In this document: piece after piece, positions 33,148 through 45,020 of the stretch
How the letters are laid out: each line of letters begins with the position of its first letter
Numbering within the stretch: the stretch's first letter is position 1
Assembly (NCBI GenBank): GCA_003439945.1
Contig: QVRM01006580.1
Location: 1-64,000 of the forward strand
DNA length: 64,000 bases
Source: Dermanyssus gallinae
Taxonomy: Eukaryota; Arthropoda; Arachnida; Mesostigmata; Dermanyssidae
Direction of reading: 5' to 3'
The notes under the pieces: generated by a model
Seen by the model: only the letters and a program-made list of their open reading frames with translations
Databases searched by the model: none
What the model was told of the DNA's origin: nothing
Program-made: the position numbers and the translations under genes

Positions 33148-33835
33148 ATGAAGGCTTTCATCTGCATCGCCGCCTTGGTGGCGGCCACCGCCCACGCCGG
33201 AGTGGTCGGAGTGGTTTCTACGGGGGCATCGAGTCAGCACCGATCGGAGGATGGCCTGGGCAACTACGCGTTTGGATACGATGAGGGTCACTTGAGCGGT
33301 GGCAGTTTCCGTCGGGAGTCCGGCAACGCGCTCGGAGTGAAGGTTGGCTCGTACGGCCTCCGTGACGCTGATGGACGCGTCCGCACGGTGAACTACGTCG
33401 CCGATGCCGCCGGATTCCGCGCCTCGGTCTCGACCAACGAGCCCGGAACGGCGCCTTCACTGCCCGCTGCCGCCTCCTACAACGCTGCCGCCGCGCCCGT
33501 GATCGCTAAGGTTGCTGCCCCTGTTGTCGCCGCTGCTGCTTCATACGCGGCTCCCTGTTGCCGTGGCCGCACCCTACGCTTACGCTACAGCCCCAGTGGT
33601 TGCACCTCACGCCTACGCGACGGCCCCAGTGGTCGCACCTCACGCCTACGCGACGGCCCCAGTGGTCGCACCTCACGCCTACGCGACGGCCCCAGTGGTC
33701 GCTGCTGCTGCCGCCCCGGCTCTGTCGTATGCGGCGCCCGTCGTGGCGCACGCCGCCCTTGCCGCCCACTCTGTGCCTGCCCGGTACGCTGCCAACGTAT
33801 TTGCTCCCTCCGGAAACCCCTACGCCGCCTGGTAG
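33148..33835 (+). CDS. cuticle protein C5 (RR-type), frameshifted
   Basis: The first ~136 codons read normally: signal peptide MKAFICIAALVAATAHA, complete RR domain, and the start of the Ala-rich part. An extra C at 33553-33555 (three C, where other copies have two) then shifts the frame. The original frame runs out of phase to 33870 as an Arg-rich nonsense tail. The correct frame resumes from ~33556 and ends at TAG 33833-33835 with GNPYAAW. It has three 11-residue units, as in C6, and would be 228 residues. It is either a very recent pseudogene or a sequence error. The RR domain is undamaged either way. Confidence 0.85.
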
Positions 33836-34635
33836 GCGAACTGACCAAGCCTGCATCAAGGACTACGTGACTCCCCGATGGCATCAACAATTTGCCTGTG
33901 GCCTCTTCTATAATTGACTCTAGCCTCTTACGTTCTACGTGGATTTCTCCACCGACTGGCCTCTTCTCATCTTCTCTGGGTGTTTCCTTTCTTTATCACG
34001 ACTGATAGAAAGTAACTTGAGCGTTCAATCAATATGGATCGAATTCTAAAGACGAATACGCCCCTCAAACTGATTGTCTTTCCACCATGATTGTCTACTC
34101 TAGGTCTGTCTTCCTGTCTTTGATCTCGCTAAAGCTTACTCATGATCTGACTGAATCGAATAATGATGCCGTGCAAGAATGTTTGTTTCACTTCTAAAGC
34201 TTTCTTTTTCGGTTGACGGTTACCATATGTCATGGATCTTAAATGTTCTGTAAATAAATCACTGATGTGTTTGAACCATATGCAAAATCCTTTAAAACTG
34301 AGTGTAAACTGAGGGCAACACGTAAGTAGAAAACACTGCGATTGAGCACACATACGATACGAACTAAATTAATTAGAGTATTATATACAAGCCAAAGGTC
34401 TGCTTTCTTGTAACGCAATTGGTCTCGTAGATTCTCAGGCATGCTATAACCCTGCTATTTGTACTTGAAAAAGCATTTGCAAAATTAGTATAAGCGTGAG
34501 GTGTTTGAGTGCTGGGGGTCTTATTGAGCATTATATATGGTGCTTCTTTGCATAGACGAAAATGCCTCCTCTTGCCCGAACCAAAGTACACGAGCTTATA
34601 GAACGAAGAAATCACAGAAAGACGAGAATTTGTTG

Positions 34636-34666
<31 letters not shown>

Positions 34667-35076
34667 TATAGATAATCGGTTCAATAAGACCCGGTACACC
34701 AAAACCTCACCTGCTAGCAGTATTGTTGGTATTGTTAGGGAGTAGTTTAATTACTTTACAGCGTGATTTTTCATTACGCCTGATGTAACGCGTATTTGTA
34801 TACACTGCCATATGTAACAAAATAAGCAACGTGCCGCAAAGAAGTTTAGCTCTGTATGCGTTAAAACGGCGACTGAAACGTACGAAAGGTTCAACGAGCA
34901 TATGCAAGTGAGTGGATGGAGGAGGAATTGCTAGCAGACGTATGAAACGTTAGTGAGACGGGACTACGGGTTCTAATGCTTTGCCTCAACGAATAGAGAC
35001 CGACTGAGCTCGGCAAAAAGTAAAATAGCAATGAAGCAAGATCTAGCTTTGCAATAGGGCTAACGTTCTGGGTATT
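33836..35076. other. 3' flank of C5
   Basis: The poly(A) signal AATAAA is at 34253-34258. The stretch is repeated after C6 (54211-55408) and stops matching just where the RLE element begins. There is a (TA)n tract at 34635-34669. No gene is supported. Confidence 0.6.
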
Positions 35077-35188
35077 CAAATAGGTAATCACGCCGACAAT
35101 TGAAACGGCGGTTTTCTTTGGAAAGGCAAGAATTTGACAGCCACAGCAAAGCCAGTAACAGTTCTGTTTTACATGAAGAGCAATTACA

Positions 35189-35809
35189 ATGGCTAATGAG
35201 TTCCAATGCCCGTGGTGTTCCAAGTGCTTCCCTACGAAGAGGGGTATCCAAATTCACGCAGGAAGGACTCATAAGAAGAAGATAGCCGAGTTTAGTGGAT
35301 CCGCAGCGCTCCAACAGGCCACCGCCACTAATAGCAGCATCTCACAGCCACTGGTTTCTTCTCGTGCTCCGCTAGTTTCTTCTTCTTATCACTCCACCAG
35401 CCAACCGCCAGCGAATGGAGGACCGTCACCTAGCCAACACATGCCGTCCTCTTCTCCCTCTCCTCTTCACCGGTTACTTGCCAACGCTAAGATGACACGC
35501 AAGGTCCTGCGCAGGATTCCAAAGGGAGCCAGAATCCCTTTGCGCAAGCTCTTCCACCGTCTGCTTAAAGATGTTGTGAAAAATCATGACGAAGCGAGCT
35601 GTACTGCGCTGCTCACTCTCGCCCCAAAAGTCCTCCACGTCGACAAAGAAACTCAAAGAGACCATAGCCTGGCCAGCATAGTCAAGGACAAGGTGGCTCT
35701 CCTCGGAGGTGCAGATCTCAATCGCGTAGAAGTCGAGGGTCGAGATAAACATGCAATGACGGATAAAGTCCGTGCTCAGATTGCTGCTCAAGCTCTCCAT
35801 GGATTTTAA
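35189..35809 (+). pseudogene. RLE-LINE ORF, N-terminal part with C2H2 zinc finger
   Basis: The ATG at 35189 begins MANEFQCPWC. The finger is C-x2-C...H-x4-H (CPWC...IHAGRTH, residues ~7-28), of the type that guides target recognition in R2-like elements. A Ser/Pro-rich linker and a basic helical region follow (MTRKVLRRIPKG, ~95). The frame breaks near 35800 and continues in another frame from ~35772 (LRTFPSGAAGGLDGLMPDHLK, the usual pre-RT segment). Confidence 0.7.
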
Positions 35810-36235
35810 TGTGCGAAGCGCCATTAGAATCTTGTCTTCTGACCACACGATTGCATCCGTAACGGAGGAGTCGATTTGTGAGATGATGGCAAAGCACCCT
35901 TCTGCTCCTGCAGGAGACGTGGTTCCACCGACCCCCATTAGCTTGCCTGCGGTCGGATCGTGCTCGAGCGAAGATGTCGCCAAGGCACTGCGAACCTTTC
36001 CATCTGGTGCGGCGGGAGGACTTGACGGCCTCATGCCCGACCATCTAAAATGCCTTCTTTCTGCCAACGCCGACCACAACGATGTGCTGGAAACACTTGC
36101 CAAGGTATGCGACATCATACGTAACGGGCAAGTTTCCGGAGGCTGTGAGAAGCGTCATATATGGCGGGTGGCTCATCGCCCTGAAAAAAAACCGGGGGAT
36201 ACCGACCCATAGCCGTTGGTTGCACTCTGCGGAGA

Positions 36236-38108
36236 TTGGCCACAAAGACCCTGCTTCCTCAGGTCAAAGTGGAAAACTACCTGCAGCCAAGGCAATTGGG
36301 GTACGCCACTGATAATGGGGCGGAAATAATTGTTCATACAGCTCGCAGCTTTCTTGAAAACAACGAGAAATGTTGCCTCTTAAAATTAGATTTTAAGAAT
36401 GCTTTCAACTTAAACAAACGGGGGCACCTATTGACAGAAATTTCCAAGCACGCCCCAGCCCTCTATCCAATGACGCACCAGGCGTATAGCAGGCCGACTC
36501 CCCTGATGTTCGGTGAGACTGAAATCACGTCATCAGCCGGTTGTCAGCAGGGGGACGTAGCGGCTCCACTTGCGTTTAGCCTGCTTCTGCATCAGTACGT
36601 CAACCAGGTGAAATGCAGGGTCCCTCTGTTCTACCTCGACGATGGGACCCTCCTTGACAACGATCCGTCAGTGTTACTCAGAGACATCAAAGATCTTAGA
36701 GCGTTTGATCAATGGAGCGGGACTGCAGCTCAACCCCTCTAAATGCGAGCTTTTCCTTCAGGGTTTCAAAGACGAAGAAAGACAGCAGGTAATCGCAAAA
36801 ATCAACAGCAAGCCCCCGGGCATTCTTGTAAAGGACCGGTGTGAGCTGGACCTGCTGGGTACGGCGGTGTTCCCCGACATGATTGGACCGATACTGACCG
36901 AGAAGGAAGAACAACTCTCCCGGCTTTACCAGCGGCTGGGAAATCTTGGGAGACACCAAGCCTACTTTCTGCTCCGGCACGCAATGGGAGTGCAAAAGGT
37001 CTTGTATGTGCTACGGACTTCACCTGCCTTCTTTCTGCCGTCAGATACTTTGGATTTTGACGACCAGGTGAGGAGAGCCTTGGAAAACATCCTTGACATG
37101 ACGCTCAAGGATAAGGCATGGACGCAGGCCTACCGGTCCGGCTGGGTGGAATGGGCATTCGCGGATCTTGCTTTGCCCGCCTTCCTGGCCTCGTCACATA
37201 GCTGCGCCTCCGCAGTGGCCATTACTGCCGGCGAATCCATCAGCCACCAACAAGACGCCGCTCGGCTCTGGGACGCGCGCCAGTCTGGTCGTCCTTCTGA
37301 GGAACAGGTCACTAGACAGAAGGGGTGGGACCAAATCGCCACTCAGGCTACCCACTTAACTTTTTTGTCGGCCCGCGAGTTACATTTAGACAATATTATA
37401 CTGAAAGCGGTTTCATCCGACGCCGCTGAAGCGTGGCTCGACGTGTTTCCCTCCGAGCTCGTAGGCAGTAAGCTGGCCGACGACCAGTTCCGTGCCGCTA
37501 GTGGTCTTAGACTTGCCATGTTTGAGGAAGAGGAATGTACATGCGGTGGAACAGTGGATGAGCGCGGCCTGCGCCGGCTTAGCTGCACTAAGCTGGCGGG
37601 GCTTACGCTGGGCCGCCACGATGCCATCAATGACGTCCTCGGACGCGCTTTTGGGCAAGCCGGCTACCGCGTCACGCTGGAGCCTGGTGGATTGCAGAGG
37701 AACTACAGGCGTCGACCGGATGGCCTTACCAGCCGGGACTGGGACCGTAATCGGCCGCTGGCGTGGGACGTCACTGTCTCTGACACGTACGCCCTCGGAT
37801 ATCGTGCACTAGCCAGCGCAGGGCGTCGGCCACATCATTCACCAACGAGAGATGCACAAACGGCGCTTATACGCGCATCTTTTGAGAACCATGTGGTAAT
37901 GGCGTTTGGTCTCGAGTCATCTGGCGTTTGGGACAAGGATGCACTCAAAATGACGAAATAGCTTGGGAAGAAGCTCTTTGAGGCTACAGCGGAGCCAAGA
38001 TCAACCGCGTTTCTCCGACAGAGGGTGTCATTGGAGCTCCAGAGAGACAACGCCAAGATGATGTTGAGTGGTCAGCGACACTCGAGCAATAACAATGATG
38101 TTATGTAA
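36236..38108 (+). pseudogene. RLE-LINE ORF, reverse transcriptase and restriction-like endonuclease part
   Basis: The RT fingers and palm lie in the frame 36236-36742 (LKLDFKNAFN, GCQQGDVAAPLAFSL, FYLDDGTL). After a frameshift near 36700 the thumb continues in the frame ending at 37961. The C-terminal part holds CTCGG...SC...GRH and then RPDG...LAWDVTV, a PD-(D/E)xK-like nuclease signature. A TAG at 37959-37961 interrupts the frame. The same frame runs on for 48 codons to TAA 38106-38108, so the TAG is probably a mutation. The YLDD palm motif is intact, but the gene as a whole is dead. Confidence 0.8.
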
Positions 38109-38191
38109 TTATTATATTAGTGTTGTGGTACATGTACATAATGATAATAATAAAACCCTGTTTCAAAAAAAAATATATTATTATTATTATT

Positions 38192-38515
38192 TGGGGGCCA
38201 GCACAAGTTCCGCTGCGTTCATCCACTCTGACGTCAGGTGCGCAGCTTCTTTCATATTTAGTTTAAGCTCGTCGGCAGTTTTAGCCTGCACGACTTTGGC
38301 AAGGTCGTCGACATTAAATAGCTAGAGCACTATTTCCACTCCTTGGTAAAGGCCTATTAGACGGAGGTTGTCGTCGCACACCACGTGCCAGAGAAGCGAG
38401 CCAAGTGTAGATCCCTGTGGAAGCCGGGTTGTCATTGGAATGCTTACCGTACTGTAAGCCTTTATTTCCGGCTATATATTAGCCGGAAATAACTCGGAGG
38501 GGACCTTTTGTCACC
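38192..38515 (-). pseudogene. R1-like reverse transcriptase fragment, minus strand
   Basis: On the minus strand the frame reads YSTVSIPMTTRLPQGSTLG, then SLLWHVVCDDNLRL, a stop, then LFNVDDLAKVVQAKT and SEWMNAAELVLAP. These match R1-clade RT motifs around the palm (PQGS.LGPLLW, YADDLA.V, W....L.LAP). The catalytic YADD has become NVDD. It is only ~100 codons long with two stops. Confidence 0.7.
38463..38492. repeat. small inverted repeat
   Basis: ttatttccggct ... agccggaaataa: arms of 12 bp around an AT-rich loop, inside the R1 fragment. Confidence 0.5.
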
Positions 38516-38786
38516 TGTGTCACCGTGTCTCGAATGGTCTTTCATGAGGCGCTTTAAAAGACGTTTCCAGGAGACCTCCAGGAGAGCGACCACAAAGAGC
38601 TGCCCCAAGTCTATGGTGGGGCTGCGCAGCAGATCTTATCTGCTACGCGGTGTATTGATTATAGGACGGATAGGCTCCTGAGGAGGCCGTATTGTTGTGT
38701 ATGGCGTGTCCCTCAGTATACCGTATACCTTATTGAATTAAACAAAATTAAAGTTAAACTCTCTCTCTTTGCTCTCTCTATATATA

Positions 38787-39870
38787 CAGGGTATTACAGG
38801 AATATTTGATCAACGATATATGTAATTGTAGAGCTCGTTAAGGCAAATATTTTTTCCAATGGAACATGGTCTCTAAGAGGCCCTGTTTCGGAATGAGAGT
38901 TAAATTACTACAATTTGTGACATTGGTGTTTTTGCCCGACATAGGAGCATAGAATGTGCTGTTGCGAGACAACCAGGTTTCCTAGACAGAAGCTAAACAC
39001 ACCGCCGTGTTCGTAAAAAAATGCTGCTTCTTCCGAAGAACTCATAAGGCCGGCCAGAAGATACTACATGGTCGCTTAGAAGAGAATTCGCCAAAATGAG
39101 GTTATTTTATTAACCTTCACGCCCAATACCTCAAAATCATTACCTTACGACCACTTACAGCGCTCTATAACTAACATATTCAGGCAAATGCGCATTTCAT
39201 GACGATCATTTTGGTACCAAACTTATGGCAATGCGAGCTGTGGTTGCGGAGTAATTACGATTTGGTGGGATGTCCAGATTAAGTGCATGTAAAATGACGC
39301 GCTGCGGCTGTCGCGCGACACGTCGGAGGTAGTGAACGTAGCCACACAGTCATTTTACATGCACTTAATCTGGACATCCCGCCAAAAAATTGTAATTACT
39401 CCGCAACCATTGCCTTAAGTTTGGTACCAAAATGATCGTCATGAAATGCGCATTTGCCTGAATATGTTAGTTTAGCGCTGTAAGTGGTCGTAAGGTAATC
39501 ATTTTGAGGTATTGGGCGTGAAGGTTAATAAAATAACTTCATTTTGGCGAATTCTCTTCTAAGCGACCATGTAGCATCTTCAGACCGGCCTTATGGGTTC
39601 TTCGAAAGAAGAAGCCATTTCTTCCTTCAATCCAAGAATCTTCTCACGAACACGGCAGTGTGTTTAGCTTCTGTCTAGGAAACCTGGTTGTCTCGCAACA
39701 GCACATTCTATGCTCCTATGTCGGGCAAAAACACCAATGTCACAAATTGTAGTAATTTAACTCTCATTCCGAAACAGGGCCTCTTAGAGACCATGTTCCA
39801 TTGGAAAAAATATTTGCCTTAACGAGCTCTACAATTCCATATATCGTTGATCAAATATTCCTGTAATACC

Positions 39871-39873
<3 letters not shown>
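38787..39873. mobile_element. fold-back (palindromic) DNA element, ~1.09 kb
   Basis: The left arm (38787-39297) and right arm (39351-39873) are reverse complements over ~510-520 bp with a 53-base spacer. The outer ends are cagggtattacagg and its complement cctgtaataccctg. Both ends abut TA, and the right flank is a (TA)n tract. The right arm carries ~30 extra bases near 39615-39645. There is no transposase frame. TA flanks suggest a non-autonomous Tc1/mariner-like fold-back element. An inverted-duplication artefact is the main alternative. Confidence 0.8.

Positions 39874-39914
<41 letters not shown>
39872..39914. repeat. (TA)n tract abutting the fold-back element
   Basis: A TA run immediately outside the right terminal repeat. 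It is probably an expanded TA target. Confidence 0.9.
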
Positions 39915-39916
<2 letters not shown>

Positions 39917-41605
39917 TTAAAGAACAGACTTGCATAGATTTAGAATTCAGATTTAAAACGCGATTTTTTTGCAAATCTGTGAAACTGCATTATAATACAT
40001 GTTAAAGTTTTCGGAAAAATTGCGTGTTTTAAAATAGAGAGAATTAACACAGTCACATGGTCATACATACAAGTGTGTACACAGTAAACCGGTGATCCAA
40101 CTCCTCTGTGTGGTACAGCATTGTAGCACGGAAACACGCTCAACACAACAATATTGCCAACACTTTGTTTGGTGCCTCCTACAACTTATGAAGGCCAACG
40201 GGAGACATATTAGCCATACAGAAGTAAACATACCGGATGTACTTATTTGATTAAAATAATTTATAGAAGACGTTTTATTGATTCATGTATGAAAAATTAA
40301 AGGTTGACAGTTCGGTTCTCCGAATATCCTACTCGAAGTGTGCGGCAACAACATGGAACATTGTTCTATGACACTGCCACATTGTTTAGATGTTGGACAT
40401 TCAAAAAGCAAGGACTTGCTTCAGGAACGTTCTAGTTCTTGATTTTTGCCTGGAGCGGACGAGACGATCACACCCTTAGGACAGCTGTCCGTAAGGAGAC
40501 CACGACCATGCAGCATAACGGAGACCAGGGCTAACGAGGACTAACGGGGTAGAACATGTAGTCGCTTTGAAGACGTCCATACCTTCGTATCATCGGCGTA
40601 TCCCGCAAGAGTGATCGCTTGTCCTGACCTACATACGTATAGTTCTGTATAGTTACTATGAATGTTATTATTATTCTTAAGATATTTTCAAAGCCATAAC
40701 TTTAATACTGCTGTTTGTTCTGCTTTTGTTTACCTTAAACATCTGGTCCTATGCAATGCCTTATACATAATGTTAAATATTAAATGAGTAATATATAAAA
40801 CAAAATGCTATTGTTGTTGATGGGTTTGCGACTATGTATGCTGATGTGAGGGATAAGCTCGAACTGGTAGCACTCTTCACAAACCCTTGTGTTGTAGTCA
40901 GTTAATTACACGACCAGGTCGATTAATTAACTACAATCGATTGTTGATAAATCAAAATATATGCATGTGTATATTTCTTATCGATTATTGTGGTTGCTGC
41001 TTTGTCAAAGTGCTTGGTTGTGGTTGCTGCTGTAGTTGTTATTATTGACGAGTTTCGATATTTCACTCACCGCGTTCTTCGGCACGGCTTGCCGTGTCTG
41101 CAATAGTCGTTGTTTGCAGGACGTTCCTGCAACCACGGCAGCTGCGCAGGACTGAGCGCACCGTCTAGAGTCCACTGTTAATACACAAACATTGCACAGG
41201 CTGGCGACAGGTCCAATCGCTGCACTGAAGGAGACTGCTGCAGCACTGATGAGCACTACGTATTGGAACAGATTTGCATGTATGAATATATGGCATCATT
41301 CGATACTCTACACTTTCTGCATGTAGTTGATCGATCGATCGATCGACCGTCCCATGTAAAGAGAATCGAGACATAGGGTTCTGTTTTGAGGAAGGAGCTT
41401 CTCCAGAACATATTTATATAAACAAATCTACAAAGAAGCTAACGACATCAGGGGACAAAGGACAACTTATCCTCGTCAGAGCAGACCTCTTGCGATGATG
41501 CAAGACAAGAAAGTTCCCTTGGCTTCGTTGCCGTGCACGCGGTAAGAACCGCAAACAAATCGTGACTGTTATTGACCGGCCGAACTTAGAGCCTAAAACC
41601 AGATT
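39915..41605. other. stretch without a recognisable gene
   Basis: I see no gene, apart from short domain-less frames on both strands. A (gatc)n run lies at 41331-41346. Confidence 0.5.
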
Positions 41606-41609
41606 TTGT

Positions 41610-42901
41610 TCAGTAGGATGGCCGCATGCACACACCTATAAAAGCTGGAATATTGTAGTTCCCATCGTGAATGCAGAACATAAACGCGCGATTCACTTTA
41701 AATATGACGCGTCGCCGGAGGAGATTCAAGCCTTCAGCCGGTTCTACACAAGTTGCAGCTGTTGCAACGGTTCCCTTTTCGTGGGCTACAATGACTGTCT
41801 GATGGATCAAATGTTTGACTCGAGTCTCGGGACTAGGATTTATAAAAAGGCCTGTGTAGTCCCCGTCGCCCGGTATGAATATCTTGTGCACAGCCCAGCT
41901 CTTTCATGTGGTCGATGATCTGGCTATATCTATAATCAATTTTAAACTTCGGCATCGTCAGCTCCACGCCCGGACTACGCGCAGCGTTTAACTTTTCCAC
42001 AGCAGATGACATTTCGGCGGCGGTCATTGTCGCTAGGACCTCATCAATGTGCTTGGTGTTGTCCTTAGGAACCGCGACGACCATATAGTATCCGGCCTCC
42101 TTATACGGAATCTTAACCATTTTGAGTTTGTCGGTTTTAACATACCGTAGATTGGATGACCCTCGGAACAAGGATTCGGGCCTTATAACAGAGCCATCTC
42201 GTAACTTGAAGGCCATTGGGTATGCGGTCTCGAACTCGTCCACCCATGTGCCTTCAAAGTAGACCACGCTAAGTAATACCATACAGGTTTCCATTGAAAT
42301 GTTTCCAGGGTTGAGAAGTTGTGTTATCGTGTCATTCGTCTTTGAAGCCGCCCACGCATTAACCTCGGCATCGGCTTTTCGGAAATTCTTAACGACGTCG
42401 CTCAACTTAACCTCCGTCTGGTACTTTTTCTTGACAAAGGTTTTATAGTTTTTCTGAACATTAAACGTGTCTCGGGCCAGACATTTGTTACAGATTTTAA
42501 TAGGCAGCTTCCGGTCGTTTGTAAGATCGGCGTACATTTCGTGAAGATCTGCCTCATTCGCGGTGCCTAGAAAATCGAGCAGTTCCTTTTTCGTGTCACC
42601 TTTGACTCCGGCCGCCAGCATCGTCAACGTTACTCCAAGGCTAAGCGGTGAGAACACAAAGTTATCTTCTGTTTTCACGCATAGCTTTTGTAGAAGGGAC
42701 ACTCCTAGGTGAAACGTTGATGCCGATGATTTCACGGAACGCGGCGAAACCATGTCCAAGTCGGTGTGTCACGATCTGTAATCTATTATATCTACTGCTA
42801 CAACCGCGGCCCACTTCGTTGTTAGCAGTAGTGGGTGGGTAGGCAAGTATGTATACGTAGAGTATATTTATTATTAAAACTAACCGTGCTAATATTTTCA
42901 C
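41610..42901 (-). CDS. serpin (serine protease inhibitor), frameshifted
   Basis: A minus-strand serpin whose coding frame is split. ATG 42901 gives a hydrophobic signal peptide (MKILARLVLIINILYVYILA). The frame changes before 42759, where the core begins (NFVFSPLSLGVTLTML, then DTITQLL, then VVYFEGTW). It changes again near 41888, after LGCAQDI. The last frame ends at 41610 with the reactive-loop hinge HEKGTVATAAT and the F-x-x-NRAF strand. Helix, breach and hinge motifs fit an inhibitory serpin. P1 is near the Glu-Gly-Leu after VEPA, but I cannot fix it. The total length of ~400 residues is normal. The two frame changes imply a pseudogene or base errors; an intron could explain the first. 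Confidence 0.85.
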
Positions 42902-43769
42902 GTTATTTTTAACTACAAATTATTTTAAACGATATGTTTCGTTTCCCTTGAGAATGAGCGGAAAAGTGCCACTTCTGAGCAGGGCATTGAAAACCTCTGC
43001 CACAGTTTTAGTTTTACTATATATATATATATATATATTGTTTTTTTTTTTTTTAATTCAATTGCAAACGTGGTTTATTTACGGAACTGCATTTCACAAC
43101 GCTTAAGTTCTCGGCAAATAAAAAACAAAAAAAATTATTCAAACAACGAAGTAGAAAATCACTCTCGACAAAGTCCAAGGAGTGCTTTTTATAAGCACTT
43201 TACACAATCGCCGTGGTTATTGAGTTTCACAAGAACATCAAAACAGCAGCTGGTGTGTTTGATAGAACACGAACAACATGTAAGGCTACACACTTGTAGC
43301 ACAAACGCACAAACGAAGTACACTTCACTAGTACAGCATCTTCACAATTCACAACTATGGGTAAAACACGTATAAACATTACTATCTAAGCCGAGTGTAT
43401 GCCCCTATATACAAAGCACTACAATTCCAATTCCGAATTTTACCTAGACTACAAGCCCGATTCTGACTGTGAAATTAAAAGCGACCGTTTTAATTCACGA
43501 ACGAAGAAATGTTTCCTTGTTAGGCATCTAATGTGTTTGGAAATGCACGTCCAGGTTTTCGGAAGACGGCATGCAAGTGCGTACTGACTGGACTTCAGGG
43601 ACACAGAGGGCACTGCCAAGTCGTTGCACGCCTAGTTGGTGTTCGGCTGAGAGTAGGGATTAGTGGTAATGCGATTTCCGTAGGCACAATACCTTGCGAA
43701 ATGTTGTATGTTGTAACATTGAAACCCTTAGCGTGTAAATGCTTTCCACAGTAACCAAATCCCTTCGCT
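42902..43769. other. stretch without a recognisable gene
   Basis: (TA)n at 43017-43039 is followed by a poly(T) run. No gene is supported. Short frames on both strands lack domains. Confidence 0.5.
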
Positions 43770-44105
43770 TCCTTGAAAAATTGCTCTAGATGCATCATTC
43801 TGTATCACTTTGGCTTTCCGGAGAATAACATCGTAGCCACCACCCCAGAGAAGAATACCATAGCATAGCACTGGCAAGAACAGGGCTTTGTTTACCATAA
43901 ATAGACCCTCTATGGGGACCCCAATCATTTTCATTTTACACAGCGCAGATATTACAGCATACCACTTAGGTGCAATATAATCCAGATGAGGATGCCACCT
44001 CATGTTTTCTTGGAGGACGAGCCCCAGGTATATATATACATAAGAAACGACATGCATAGATATAAGGCATGTAAATAATGGAAATGGTAAAACAGCCAAG
44101 AGCAT
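43770..44105 (-). pseudogene. LINE reverse transcriptase thumb fragment
   Basis: The minus-strand frame reads YLGLVLQENMRWHPHLDYIA, then NKALFLPVLCYGILLWGGG and KAKVIQNDASRAIF. This is the usual post-palm order (YLG...W..H, LL.YG...WG, L...Q....R.I) of APE-type LINE RTs. Only ~110 codons remain and the palm is absent. It lies just downstream of the gag-like fossil on the same strand and may belong to the same element. Confidence 0.65.
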
Positions 44106-44976
44106 TGTAATTTAACCGCAGCTGTCCGGTACAGCGGATCGGATACCGACGTCAGTTAGTTCACAGCCCATTTTTGCAAGCAGGAAATATATTAATGCAT
44201 AAATACGTCTACATAGGCTATTTATTATATTTTTCCATGGATGAAGTATATTAGCGTCCAACTCAGAATGAATGTTTCCGTTAGGTTCATAGCTGTTGTA
44301 GATTTCTCCATATGAGTCGATCCGACAGCCCGTACTTGCATTTGCCCACCTTTTGCTATCTTTCGTCGGCGCGAGGGTCCCACGGCAAAATTGTCGCCGC
44401 CCTCGATCCAACGCCGGTTCAGCGGGTCTCGGTGCTTCTGGTAGGGCGCCAGGCCTGGGCTGCACCGAGACATCTGTTTTCGACTCTCCAGGTAGGATAG
44501 GCTCCCTCCGCTTACGTGATCCTTGTAGCTGTATGATGGGCAGGCCATACTGTCGGCTCCGTGGCCCGAGGACCTCGCACACAATACAGGTGTGTCGCCT
44601 TACACGCAGCCGCCGCATGGTCTGGCGATCCGCATCGACGACAGAGGCGGGGCGGCCGCTTTGGATGCCGTGCAGGTAGCAGCCTTGTGGCCGGGTCTCC
44701 GGCAGTTGAAGCACGTGATAATCTTTTCCGGATCTCGGGTCTGCACCTGCTGCCCGCGATCAGGATAGATCGCTGAGCCTGAAGCCACCGGCTGAAGGGG
44801 TCGTCACGTTCAACAACGTGTGCCATAGGGTTATAGTGCGGCCTGGCGTGGGCCACTAGACACTATAGGAACCACCTCAGTAGCCGCCAGTAATTGACGG
44901 ATGTCTGCCACTACCATTCTAGCACTGGCCAGAGGATTGAATCCCCATAAGGCCACTTCCTATAGAGCCGTCATTC

Positions 44977-45020
44977 AAATCCCCATAAAGCCGTCATTAA
45001 ATCCCCATAAAGCCGTCATT
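44977..45020. repeat. 22-bp tandem repeat, two perfect copies plus a partial
   Basis: The unit, beginning aaatccccataaagccg, occurs at 44977-44998 and 44999-45020. A diverged copy lies just upstream (~44938-44976). Confidence 0.85.

Larger units (their letters stand above)
35077..38191 (+). mobile_element. RLE-type non-LTR retrotransposon (R2/R4-like), decayed
   Basis: A single-ORF LINE with an N-terminal C2H2 finger, RT and a C-terminal restriction-like endonuclease, followed by an A-rich end and (ATT)n. The left edge is inferred from the point where C5 and C6 flanks stop matching. No target duplication was found. At least three frameshifts and one in-frame TAG inactivate it. The clade within the RLE group is not resolved. 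Confidence 0.75.

Noticed and set aside
33556..33870. The Arg/Cys-rich C-terminal tail of the C5 frame as a new protein end
   Set aside because: It is the shifted reading of the conserved Ala-rich repeat. The correct frame is fully preserved alongside it.
44936..45020. A CRISPR-like array
   Set aside because: The 22-bp units are directly adjacent with no spacers, and the genome is eukaryotic.
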